In this document: positions 24,701 to 32,913 of the stretch, one piece after another
Layout of the letters: the number at the start of each line of letters is the position of its first letter
How positions within the stretch are numbered: the stretch's first letter is position 1
Source of the DNA: Ruminococcaceae bacterium UBA2854
Lineage (GTDB): Bacteria > Bacillota > Clostridia > Oscillospirales > Acutalibacteraceae
Assembly (NCBI GenBank): GCA_002350765.1
Contig: DEFK01000016.1
Span: 1-64,000, forward strand
Length of the DNA stretch: 64,000 bases
Reading direction: 5' to 3'
Program-made: the position numbers and the translations under genes
Notes under the pieces: model-generated
Database searches by the model: none
What the model saw: only the letters and a program-made list of their open reading frames with translations
What the model was told of the DNA's origin: nothing

Positions 24701-27700
24701 AACTCTACACAAAACCTCACAGTAGGTACAAATATAACGAATAAAACCGTATCAAATAACTTCTCAGGTACTTATACGGTAACAAGCTCAAAGACATCCG
24801 TAGCTACAGCTTCCATAACAAGCGGAAAGCTTACCGTTACATCTGTCGCTAAGGGTAAAACTACAATTACCGTTACCGCGACTAAGGGTTCAATTACGGC
24901 AAGTTGTACCTTTACGGTTCTGGTTGCCGCGCCCGCAAGCACAGACCACGTTATTTACTTTACCGATAACGTAAACTGGGGAAGCGCATGTATCCACGCA
25001 TGGGGTCCTGACGGAGGCGATGCTATAGCCGACAGAGCGGCTATGACAAAAATCGGTACAAACGAGCAAAGTCAAAGCGTTTACGCTTATAAATTCACAG
25101 CAGATGATTGGGCTAATGTTCAGCATATCAGATTCTTGAAGAACAGCAGCGCTAACTGGAGCGACGGAACACAGACATTTACCGATTTTACATACAGTGG
25201 ATTCTATAAAAACGGTTCTTACGACATATCCATTACAATCCCGCAGATCAGCGCGGACGATATAGGCGACTTACCAATTAATACATCTACTTCGCTTTAC
25301 GCTGATGTACTTAACAACACTACTCCGAGTAAGTTTACATGGAGTATTGCGGACACTTCTATAGCTACAGTCGCTAACGCCGACACAGGCGCGACAAATA
25401 CGAATACATTTACCGGCGTTTATCCGGGCACAACAACTGTTACAATTAAAGCGTACGCCGCGTTACCTACAGGCTGGACTCCTTTAACCGACGGCACGGC
25501 TGACGCGTTCTTAGCGGATTCTACTACAGCGAGTGTAACAGTTACCGCTACACCAAAGACAGTTACATGGGGTAATAAGCTTTCAACCGATAATGGAAGC
25601 ACATTTTCTACCACAAACGCGAGCGCCGCTGGTTCGGTATCGGTATCTCCGACAATGTCAAACGGAGGCAGCGTAGCTCACGGTACACAGATTACATTCA
25701 CCGCGACTACAAACACCGGTTTCAGATTCGCGGGCTGGCAGGTAAACGGTACAAATACGATTACCACAACTACATCAAAAACAATAACAGTCACCTCTAA
25801 TACTACGGTTTACGCGCTGTATTACAAGACATATACTGTAACGCTTTCTGTAGGCACAGGTATTCAGACAGGAAGCGGTTATAGGAAGTATAAAGTCGGA
25901 AGCGGCGGCACTTACGCTAACTACAGCTCAGCGGTTACCGTTAACCAGGGTCAGGAAGTTTATTTCCAGATAGCGTATAAAAACGGATACGAGTATAATT
26001 CCGTTACAAACGCTACTGTTGTAACACAATATACTGAATTTAAGACTTCCGCAATAAGCGCAAATACTACTGTAACAATTACAGCTCAAAAGAAAAATTA
26101 TACCCTTACAGGTAAAGTAAGTCCCACAGGACACGGCGCTGTTAAGTTCTACAGTAATTCGGGTTGTACTACTCAAATAACTCAAGCACAGATTAATGAT
26201 GTTATCTACGCTCGTTTTGAGCCGTCTGATGCTTATATACTCCAAAACTTTACCAAAAGCGGTAATGGTTCAACATTAGGCACACAAACGGGTAATGTTA
26301 TCGAGATAACTATGGGTTACGCTAATCTTACGGTAACTGCGAATGTTATCTTGCAATATAGTGTTACATATTATGTTGATATGCACGGCGCTTCGGTAAC
26401 ATCGCTGACTGCTAAGGTTACGGACAGCGGCGGAACAGTGCTAACCGATGGTGACGGTGAGGACTGCGAAGGAACATTTACAAGACAGGGTTCCAGCACA
26501 GTTTACGCGGCTACCATTAACACGCCGTTGACGCAAAGCGGTTCAACTTACAACACATTATACTTTACTGTCACGTTAAACGGAACTCCTTATAATAAAC
26601 AGCTGAATAGTTCTCAGGTTGCATCTTTAGTTAACAATTCCGAGCAATCGGTATGGCTTGAGGCGCTCTCTGATTCTCAGCAGGATTTAAGTATAGTTTA
26701 CTCAACTAACTCGACTTCTACTGTTGCCAGCGGCTACCAGAGAATTTATCTTAAGAAGCCCTACAGCTGGCAGAATACAACAGAAGGTCAGAAATGGACT
26801 AATATCGGCGTTTACTACTGGGGCGATAACCCGACAGATATTGGTTGGACTAACAGTATTAAAATGAAGTATCTCGGTTACGATACTTCCGCCGAAACAG
26901 GATATCATTATTATTACGCTGATATTCCGACAACAATTCACGATACAAGTGATGATCAAGATTATGCGGTTAAAAACATTATTTTCCAGGGTTGGGGAAG
27001 CAACGAATCGATTAGCCAAAACAGCCATGTTGTTGCCCAGACCGAAAATATAATGAACTTTACCAAGAACTACTTTACTCTTGAAAACACTAATAACGTA
27101 ATTACGGGTGTTCCGGCAGAATCCAACGCGCTGGTTCCCAATTATACCAGATACGCAAGCTCCGTAACAGTTCAAAAGGGTGAAACCCAGACTATAAATA
27201 TTAAACCGACAACCTCTAATACAAGCATTGCATACTCTTCAAACGCTACTGGTGTAGCTACAGTTAGTACTTCGGGAGTTGTAACACCTATAGCCAGAGG
27301 AACCGCTACGATTACTGTAAAGGTTTACGGTACAGTCGGAAACTTAGTAAAGAGTCATGAACAGACAGATAAGGATTATAGACAATATACTGTAACAGTA
27401 AATGTCAAGGATCCTTCTATAGTAAGTTCGTTTAGAATTATGTCGCTGGCGACAAGAACATCCACAATTACAATTCCGATGGTAGGCGAAACCCAGCCGG
27501 GTTACTTCGACAGCGCGCCGAGCGTTGCGGTAACAGGAACTCCGAACGCTCCGACGGCAGGATATACAAACTCCGCTATAGTTTCGCCTTCGGACAACGC
27601 GGTAACAGGAAACGGAATATCGGGTACAAAATATAAGACTTATACCGTTAAGTATGCTGCTCCGAACAACACATTTACAGGTTATTCGGGTATTACCGTA

Positions 27701-29410
27701 ACAGCTAAAGAAGTTACGTCGAAATCTATTCATTATAACGACGCCGCTCGTTATGGTTATAAACAATGGAACGTAAACGGCACCAAAGATACTACTCTTA
27801 CAGGCAAAGCAACAAAGACGGTATCGGGCGGTATAGAAACTGCCGTTACAAAGAATTTCGAATTAACGGGAGCAACTTATTCCGAGATATTTGAAACTTA
27901 CGCTTATGTTGACGTTACCTTTAACTTCGACTACTATGAGTATCAGACGCTGAGAACTGTTAATAAGCTTGACGCGGAGGACAATCCGATTCCGATTCTT
28001 GACGGCTCGGGCAACCCCACGGGTCAGTACGAAACCGAGCAGAAGAACTTCTACTTCTATGATCCAACTTGGATTGGCAACGATGACAGTAGAGCTAAGG
28101 CGGATACAGAAAAAGCTTCTGCGGCGGGACTGGTTCACTATGTTCCAAAAACTTATACCGTAACTGACTTCGAAGTTAGATATAAGACCGCGGATGCTAT
28201 TTCCGCTGAAGGCTATGATAAGAGTAATTTAGTAGGCGATGCGGGTGACGCTATCGGTAATATGCCTGATAACAACTACTATAACTATCAGATTACTTCG
28301 TCTACTATAAAGAACATTACGACAAACGGACAGTATAAAGCTACTGTTAAGGTTGAGATGACTCATACTCCGAAGACTTATAAGGTTAAATGGGTAAAGG
28401 ACGGAAGTACTACAAGATCTGAACCTCGTATTAAAAATATGAACGATGGAAGCCCCAATTATAACACGTATAATTATTATTATCAGGAATATGCTAACCT
28501 TACAAAGGGCTCTATTGTTAACTGGATTGAAACCAACGACCAAGGAACTACTGACGGAGTAACATTAGCAAACGGTAAGAGCTATAAATTCAGAGTTACG
28601 GGCGATACATACCTTAAGACTACAGCGGGTACGGTATCAGACGCAGACTTCAACCGCTCGAGAGTTGCTCTCGCGGATCAGGAAATTAAGCATGAACACA
28701 AGGTTGCGAATGATGATACTACTCCGATAGTTGAGAAGCTGACTAACAACTTCTATATCGCGGACTTCTTCGATCCCGCAAAGGTTCTTAACGAACGCAA
28801 CCTGCCCGAGGATGACGTTAAATTCGTAGGCGGCGGTGTGCTTTATTACCAGATTAAAGACGGCGCTCCCGCGCAGAAAGCTGTCGACGGCGGTTATGTT
28901 GACTCGAGTGGATTAGCCGACGCGGCCGCTGTTAAGGAATATATCCAGGAAAAGATAGAAGCCGGACTTGAGAACAGTACTATCGTTCCCAACGATATTG
29001 AGGGTACCGACGACCGTATGGCTATCGCTTACGGATATGAGTATGCGGCGCAGAAGGATAATGATACCGACCTCTTCTACAGGTATCTGCCGTATGAGGT
29101 TTATAAGCGTACAAACGGCGGCACTCTGGAAACCCAGACTGTTGAAGGTGTAACATCCTATACCTTAGCGACAGAAAGGCAGTCGAATACCTACCGCTAC
29201 TCGAACGCGCTTAAGGCTTACCAGTACATCTACGCGAGTACGCTGGAGAATAAGGCGACTAACGCGGGAAAGGATATGTGCCTCTACGCGTACTATATCT
29301 ACTCCTACACCGCGTATGATAAGGATACGGGAGTACCTTATACAAAGTATAAAGTTGTTCTTTCCGATCAGCCCGCTAACGCTTCAACTTACTTCCACAG
29401 CAGTAATTAA
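21746..29410 (+). CDS. Giant secreted repeat protein with InlB-type and Ig-like repeats
   Basis: This is a 2,554-residue secreted protein; GGAGG precedes the ATG by 8 bases. It has a Sec signal (about 1-36) ending TTAHG. In order: a carbohydrate-binding-like N-terminal domain (37-150); Gly/Thr-rich linker; Listeria-Bacteroides (InlB B / Flg_new) repeats at about 220-290 and 380-612 (YTITYNKGANGTGT, GYTFGGWFT, LYAKWT); bacterial Ig-like repeats at about 615-1065; a second carbohydrate-binding-like domain (VIYFTDNVNWGSACIHAW, about 1067-1150); further InlB-like units near 1275-1480; one clear Big_2 repeat (TVQKGETQTINIKP..., about 1805-1865); and a long unassigned Tyr/Asp-rich C-terminal third. 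No LPXTG, transmembrane segment, dockerin or SLH is present, so attachment is unexplained. It is probably an adhesin acting with the fibre upstream, from its own promoter. Confidence 0.85.
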   Translation: MKTKLRRLSKRSLSMALAILMMMSIMMVGTITTAHGQNATNWNGTVYFRVPDAWNLSTYPAIRCVIRRTATGTTSSYNCPVSMSVVGNASYSRLYKVSLNMNHSNWGQNEFIGFFACQSGYTSEGTYAMTNTGIGHYTPALDYGVTNGGKYLFYPSSEESATTTTTNNPIEGYYKSDEANVMIHDSNSQKAYAYTSGSSSSTGGTTTVNAYYVNGTTPTNATDTRTPTAQFDNAVQGTLVTMTATANSGYTFKGWYTGNTTSTTQISTDTTYSYYAYESKDVYAHFVKNTHNVTRTAPSNGTLYVSTSSTVGTGTTATVAEGATYYIKSTPSSGYKLTALTVTPSGGSAVSVIGSNSGATSAVTVSRTMGTADENVAATFAKRTYTVTYNKGSNGTGTNTTDTKTHGTTLTLKGAIFTRTGYTQTGWNTNSSGSGGTHYNLSASYTTEAGTTLYPEWTPNTYTITYKDQGGSAFSGTHASGAPTSHTYGTATSLQTATKDGYTFGGWFTTSACTGSAVTSLGATSYTADITLYAKWTIKTYTITYNKGANGTGTIASGTKTHGVDFTLSSSTFTRADYTQTGWSTTDGGAKAYELGGTYTANSNITLYPYWTLSASPQLASISNVTGKTVNDTSFNATTTINNSQYASGTLTVTASSNSTSIITVGTVNKSGNDITIPLTVKGPGTATITVTLKDGSTTVDTKIFTVTVDAPTFTITADPLYTSTKNRDLTVTKSPTPSSTTWASNKTSYVTVNSSGQVTAAAVPTSDQTATITATATYACGYSTSFTGTVTLKAPTLTITSNKTSGYINDTATASVSSAANPSLTTNTLSAYNWTSSDPSVVSVSSATAASPTLTFLKNGTATISLEVTYKNTLLKKTSNSVTITVNPPTVTMSGKTVAKGDSVTFSATTANPSSGLTITYSLQSAVSGVSITSAGVASVTSSCSASSATVVATVKNAAGDTVATKTATLTIQAPSVTIADIANNSTQNLTVGTNITNKTVSNNFSGTYTVTSSKTSVATASITSGKLTVTSVAKGKTTITVTATKGSITASCTFTVLVAAPASTDHVIYFTDNVNWGSACIHAWGPDGGDAIADRAAMTKIGTNEQSQSVYAYKFTADDWANVQHIRFLKNSSANWSDGTQTFTDFTYSGFYKNGSYDISITIPQISADDIGDLPINTSTSLYADVLNNTTPSKFTWSIADTSIATVANADTGATNTNTFTGVYPGTTTVTIKAYAALPTGWTPLTDGTADAFLADSTTASVTVTATPKTVTWGNKLSTDNGSTFSTTNASAAGSVSVSPTMSNGGSVAHGTQITFTATTNTGFRFAGWQVNGTNTITTTTSKTITVTSNTTVYALYYKTYTVTLSVGTGIQTGSGYRKYKVGSGGTYANYSSAVTVNQGQEVYFQIAYKNGYEYNSVTNATVVTQYTEFKTSAISANTTVTITAQKKNYTLTGKVSPTGHGAVKFYSNSGCTTQITQAQINDVIYARFEPSDAYILQNFTKSGNGSTLGTQTGNVIEITMGYANLTVTANVILQYSVTYYVDMHGASVTSLTAKVTDSGGTVLTDGDGEDCEGTFTRQGSSTVYAATINTPLTQSGSTYNTLYFTVTLNGTPYNKQLNSSQVASLVNNSEQSVWLEALSDSQQDLSIVYSTNSTSTVASGYQRIYLKKPYSWQNTTEGQKWTNIGVYYWGDNPTDIGWTNSIKMKYLGYDTSAETGYHYYYADIPTTIHDTSDDQDYAVKNIIFQGWGSNESISQNSHVVAQTENIMNFTKNYFTLENTNNVITGVPAESNALVPNYTRYASSVTVQKGETQTINIKPTTSNTSIAYSSNATGVATVSTSGVVTPIARGTATITVKVYGTVGNLVKSHEQTDKDYRQYTVTVNVKDPSIVSSFRIMSLATRTSTITIPMVGETQPGYFDSAPSVAVTGTPNAPTAGYTNSAIVSPSDNAVTGNGISGTKYKTYTVKYAAPNNTFTGYSGITVTAKEVTSKSIHYNDAARYGYKQWNVNGTKDTTLTGKATKTVSGGIETAVTKNFELTGATYSEIFETYAYVDVTFNFDYYEYQTLRTVNKLDAEDNPIPILDGSGNPTGQYETEQKNFYFYDPTWIGNDDSRAKADTEKASAAGLVHYVPKTYTVTDFEVRYKTADAISAEGYDKSNLVGDAGDAIGNMPDNNYYNYQITSSTIKNITTNGQYKATVKVEMTHTPKTYKVKWVKDGSTTRSEPRIKNMNDGSPNYNTYNYYYQEYANLTKGSIVNWIETNDQGTTDGVTLANGKSYKFRVTGDTYLKTTAGTVSDADFNRSRVALADQEIKHEHKVANDDTTPIVEKLTNNFYIADFFDPAKVLNERNLPEDDVKFVGGGVLYYQIKDGAPAQKAVDGGYVDSSGLADAAAVKEYIQEKIEAGLENSTIVPNDIEGTDDRMAIAYGYEYAAQKDNDTDLFYRYLPYEVYKRTNGGTLETQTVEGVTSYTLATERQSNTYRYSNALKAYQYIYASTLENKATNAGKDMCLYAYYIYSYTAYDKDTGVPYTKYKVVLSDQPANASTYFHSSN

Positions 29411-29422
29411 AACGCAATAATA

Positions 29423-29458
29423 AATTGGCTCAAAACGAAAGTTTTGAGCCAATTCTTT
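29423..29458. terminator. Bidirectional terminator between convergent genes
   Basis: A perfect 14-bp stem (AATTGGCTCAAAAC / GTTTTGAGCCAATT, GAAA loop) with CTTTTA on the plus side and A/T-rich sequence on the other serves the giant gene and argF. Confidence 0.8.
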
Positions 29459-29481
29459 TATGTTTAATATTTTTATGCTGA

Positions 29482-30390
29482 TTAATCAGCGAAGCACTCT
29501 ACGAGTACAGCTTTCTGAGCGTGTAAGCGGTTTTCCGCTTCCTCGAAGATTTCGTCAGCGTGCGCCTCGAATACCTCGGCGGTAATTTCTTCGCCGCGGT
29601 GAGCGGGTAAGCAGTGGAGCACCATACATTTATCGTTGGTAACGCTCATAAGCTCGTCGTTAACCTGGTAGCCTTCGAAGGCTTTTTCGCGTATTTTCTT
29701 CTCTTCTTCCTGTCCCATAGAAGCCCAAACGTCGGTGTAAACTACGTCGGCGTTTTTTGCCGCGTCCGCGGGCTTGCGGCAGAGCTCGAATTTATCGCCG
29801 AAGCTTTCGGCAAATTCTAAAATATGCTTAGGAGGTTCGTAGCCCTCGGGACACGCTACGGAAATACTCATTCCCGTCCTTAAAGCGCCTACGATAAGCG
29901 AGTTCATCATATTGTTTCCGTCGCCGATAAAGCACATTTTTAAGCCCTCGAGCTTGTCCTTGAATTCTCGGATTGTCTGTAAATCAGCGAGCACCTGGCA
30001 CGGATGACAGTAATCGGTTAAGCCGTTGATAATCGGGATTGAGCCGTACTCGGCGAGAGCCTCGACCTCGCTCTGCTCAAAGGTACGAATCATAATTCCG
30101 TCAATAAAACGTGAGAGCACGCGGGCGGTGTCCTCTACAGGCTCGCCTCGTCCGATTTGTAAATCATTCGACGATAAGAACAGCGGATATCCGCCGAGCT
30201 GAGTCATACCAACCTCGAACGAAACTCTTGTACGAGTAGAGCTTTTCTCGAAAATCATACCGAGCGTTTTGCCCTTTAAAATCTTGTGCTCAACTCCGCT
30301 TTTCTGCTCCTTTTTAAGTTTATCCGCAAGGTCTAATGTTTTTAAGATTTCTTCCGTAGACCAGTCCTCAAGCTTTAGTAAATGTTTCAT
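29482..30390 (-). CDS. argF: Ornithine carbamoyltransferase
   Basis: This 302-residue enzyme makes citrulline from ornithine and carbamoyl phosphate in arginine synthesis. The carbamoyl-phosphate loop SSTRTR is at about residues 49-54, HPCQ at about 129-132, and the ornithine-binding HCLPAHRG is near the C-terminus, all intact. The length is typical of the anabolic enzyme. The start codon shares one base with the argD stop (TAATG), so translation is coupled. It is the last gene of the arg operon, ending against the bidirectional terminator. Confidence 0.96.
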   Translation of the reverse strand: MKHLLKLEDWSTEEILKTLDLADKLKKEQKSGVEHKILKGKTLGMIFEKSSTRTRVSFEVGMTQLGGYPLFLSSNDLQIGRGEPVEDTARVLSRFIDGIMIRTFEQSEVEALAEYGSIPIINGLTDYCHPCQVLADLQTIREFKDKLEGLKMCFIGDGNNMMNSLIVGALRTGMSISVACPEGYEPPKHILEFAESFGDKFELCRKPADAAKNADVVYTDVWASMGQEEEKKIREKAFEGYQVNDELMSVTNDKCMVLHCLPAHRGEEITAEVFEAHADEIFEEAENRLHAQKAVLVECFAD

Positions 30391-31565
30391 TAGTTCTTGT
30401 CCTCCTGAATAGTTTTGTTAAGTATTTCAACCGCCTCGTCAATTTCGCTGTAGCTGATATTAAGCGGCGGAAGCATTCTGAGTAAATTTTTAGCCGTAAT
30501 AATGAGCAGTCCGTTTTCTACGCATTTTACGGAGATTTCCTTAGCGTTATCCTTTTCGAGCTCAATGCCTATCATAAGCCCTAAGCCTCGTACAGATTTA
30601 ACGCCGTCAAGTTTTTCGAGCTTTTCTCTAAGATAAGCTCCTTTTTTATTGACCTCGTTTAAGAATTCTTTGTCCGAAATTGTGTCGATAACGTAATTCG
30701 CGCCCGCGCATACTACGGGGTTAGCCGCGAATGTTGAGCCGTGGGTAGATGGCTGGAGCACGTTTTCGAGTTTTTTATTGCAAAGACAAAGTCCTATCGG
30801 AAGTCCTCCGCCTAAGCCTTTGGCGCAGGTGATAAGGTCGGGAGCGATATCGAAGTTTTCGTAGCAGAAAAGCTTTCCCGTGCGTCCGATACCTGTCTGA
30901 ACCTCATCTACAATAAGGATAATATCCTTTTCGTCACAGATTTTTCTAAGCTCCTGCACAAAGCTCTTGTCGAGGATATTAACTCCGCCCTCGCCCTGTA
31001 CACATTCAATAAGAATAGCGCAGGTCTTATCGCTGATTTCGCTTTTTACGCTGTCGATGTTATTAACCTCGGCGTACTTAAAGCCCTCGGTAAAGGGGAA
31101 GAAGTAGTTGTGAAAATTATCCTGTCCCGTAGCGGAAAGCGTAGTGACGGTTCTTCCGTGGAAAGAGTCTTTAAGCGAAACGATCTCGTTTCTGCCGTTT
31201 CCGTATTTATCGAAGCTGTATTTTCTCGCGATTTTTATAGCGCATTCGTTAGCCTCCGCGCCGCTGTTGGCAAAGCACGCTTTTTTAAAATGCGTGAGCT
31301 TACAGAGCTTCTCAGCGAGCTTGGACGGCTGTTCGCTGTAAAAATAGTTGCTCATATGCTGGATAGTGTTAAGCTGAGCGCTTACCGCCTCTACCCAGCC
31401 GTCGTCACAGTAACCGAGCGAGTTAACGCCGATACCCGAGCTTACGTCAAGATATTTTTTACCGTTTTCGTCCAGCGCGGTACAGCCGTTACCGCATTTA
31501 AGCGCTACGTTGTACCGTCCGTAGGTATTCATTATATATTCTTTGTCGAGTTGTTTTGTATCCAT
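30390..31565 (-). CDS. argD: Acetylornithine aminotransferase
   Basis: This is a 391-residue PLP-dependent class III aminotransferase converting N-acetylglutamate semialdehyde to N-acetylornithine. NSGAEANECAIKIAR binds the cofactor phosphate, DEVQTGIGRTG holds the PLP-ring Asp, and the Schiff-base Lys lies in CAKGLGGGLPIG. It lies inside the arg operon between the GNAT gene and argF, overlapping argF by one base. Family members also accept succinylornithine or diaminopimelate precursors, but context fixes the main role. Confidence 0.95.
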   Translation of the reverse strand: MDTKQLDKEYIMNTYGRYNVALKCGNGCTALDENGKKYLDVSSGIGVNSLGYCDDGWVEAVSAQLNTIQHMSNYFYSEQPSKLAEKLCKLTHFKKACFANSGAEANECAIKIARKYSFDKYGNGRNEIVSLKDSFHGRTVTTLSATGQDNFHNYFFPFTEGFKYAEVNNIDSVKSEISDKTCAILIECVQGEGGVNILDKSFVQELRKICDEKDIILIVDEVQTGIGRTGKLFCYENFDIAPDLITCAKGLGGGLPIGLCLCNKKLENVLQPSTHGSTFAANPVVCAGANYVIDTISDKEFLNEVNKKGAYLREKLEKLDGVKSVRGLGLMIGIELEKDNAKEISVKCVENGLLIITAKNLLRMLPPLNISYSEIDEAVEILNKTIQEDKN

Positions 31566-31575
31566 AAATTACCCC

Positions 31576-31986
31576 TTATTCTTTTGAAAAAACGAATAGA
31601 TCTCCCCGCTTTTTAAAGCCGAGGCTTGTCCAGAAATCCTGTCCCGTAAAATTATCTCGGTAGCAGAAAATATGTGTTTTATCTATTCCGTCCGCGGAAA
31701 TCCTTTTTACCGCTTCGGTTGCGAGCTTATTTCCGATATGCTTTCTTCGGTATTCGGGGAGTACCGCCATATGGTGGATAAACCCGCGCCTGCCGTCGTG
31801 GCCCGCTAAGACCGTACCGACAATCTTACCGTCCGCGACCGCGACTAAGCTCATACCCTTGTTGCGGTTTAAGTATTTTTCGATACTTTCCCTCGAGTCC
31901 GCCTTACATAAGGCGCGCTTGGACGTAATCTGCCACATCGAATAAATCTCGTCATAATCTTCAATTGTCATTGAACGAATTTCCAT
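31576..31986 (-). CDS. GNAT acetyltransferase within the arg operon
   Basis: This is a 136-residue single-domain GNAT fold protein. The acetyl-CoA loop is HMAVLPEYRRKHIGNKL (about residues 71-87), with the usual beta-bulge and a C-terminal FWTSLGFKKRG. Its placement between argB and argD in a complete arginine operon suggests a small N-acetylglutamate synthase that replenishes the acetyl cycle maintained by ArgJ; the alternative is an unrelated RimI-like protein. No substrate residue decides this. It is much shorter than classical ArgA because it lacks the amino-acid-kinase domain. Confidence 0.85.
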   Translation of the reverse strand: MEIRSMTIEDYDEIYSMWQITSKRALCKADSRESIEKYLNRNKGMSLVAVADGKIVGTVLAGHDGRRGFIHHMAVLPEYRRKHIGNKLATEAVKRISADGIDKTHIFCYRDNFTGQDFWTSLGFKKRGDLFVFSKE

Positions 31987-32005
31987 ATGCTTTCCAACTT
32001 AAAAA

Positions 32006-32857
32006 TTAATAAATCATTGTTCCAATACCCTCGTCGGAGAATAGCTCTAAAAGCAGCGAATGCTTCAGGCGTCCGTCGAGTATATGCGCTCTGCCGACAT
32101 TACTTTTTACCGCGTCAACACAGCAGTCGATTTTCGGAATCATACCGCCTGAAATTATACCCTGCTTTTTAAGGGCGGGAACCTCATTTGCGTTTACTAC
32201 GGAGATGAGAGTGCTTTCGTCATTTACGTCGCGGAGCAATCCTCGTGTATCGGTCATAAGAATAAGCTTTATTGCGCCGAGCTTAGAGGCGATACGCGCC
32301 GCCGCTAAATCGGCGTTAATGTTGTAAACCTCGCCGTTATAACCGCCCGCGATTGTTGAGATAACGGGGATATAGCCGTTCTTCATCGAGTCCATAATTA
32401 TCATCGGATTAACACGGTCAATCTCTCCGACATAGCCTAAATCCTCGGCTGATGCGAGCTTTTTAGCCATAAGCATTTTTCCGTCAAGTCCGCAAAGCCC
32501 GATAGCGCGTCCGCCGCTTTGGGAAAGATGCTGAACCAGGCTTTTGTTAACCTTGCCCGCTAATACCTGCTGAACTATGTCGATAGTTTCCTTATCGGTT
32601 ACGCGAAGTCCGTTTTTAAACTCGCTTTCCTTACCTGTTCTGTCGAGCATTTCGTTTATCTCGGGACCGCCGCCGTGAACAAGCACAACATTGATTCCGA
32701 CTAACTGCATAAGCACTATATCGCTCATTACGGCTTCTTTAAGCTCCTCGCTTTTCATCGCGTTGCCGCCGTATTTTACGACTATCGTCTGACCGTACCA
32801 TTTCTGGATATACGGCATAGCCTGTATAAGTATTTCCGCTCTCGTATTATTGTCCAA
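32006..32857 (-). CDS. argB: Acetylglutamate kinase
   Basis: This 283-residue amino-acid kinase phosphorylates N-acetylglutamate. VVKYGGNAM and VLVHGGGPEIN are the phosphate-binding loops, and NINADLAAARIA is the C-terminal nucleotide/Mg region. Translation appears to begin at TTG 32857: no in-frame ATG lies near, and the GGAG 4-5 bases upstream is part of an inserted AATTGAG-type repeat. The repeat thus seems to supply or replace the ribosome site. In the arg operon it lies between argJ and the GNAT gene. Confidence 0.95.
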   Translation of the reverse strand: MDNNTRAEILIQAMPYIQKWYGQTIVVKYGGNAMKSEELKEAVMSDIVLMQLVGINVVLVHGGGPEINEMLDRTGKESEFKNGLRVTDKETIDIVQQVLAGKVNKSLVQHLSQSGGRAIGLCGLDGKMLMAKKLASAEDLGYVGEIDRVNPMIIMDSMKNGYIPVISTIAGGYNGEVYNINADLAAARIASKLGAIKLILMTDTRGLLRDVNDESTLISVVNANEVPALKKQGIISGGMIPKIDCCVDAVKSNVGRAHILDGRLKHSLLLELFSDEGIGTMIY

Positions 32858-32913
32858 ATTCTCAATTCTCCATTCTCAATTCTCAATTGCGAATCAAGCT
32901 TCGCTTGATTCGC
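32856..32913. repeat. AATTGAG-type repeat plus perfect hairpin between argJ and argB
   Basis: The repeat (about 32857-32888) matches those flanking the four-helix-bundle gene at 8635 and 9134. It is joined to a perfect 10-bp hairpin GCGAATCAAG / CTTGATTCGC (32889-32913) that begins at the argJ stop. Confidence 0.75.
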
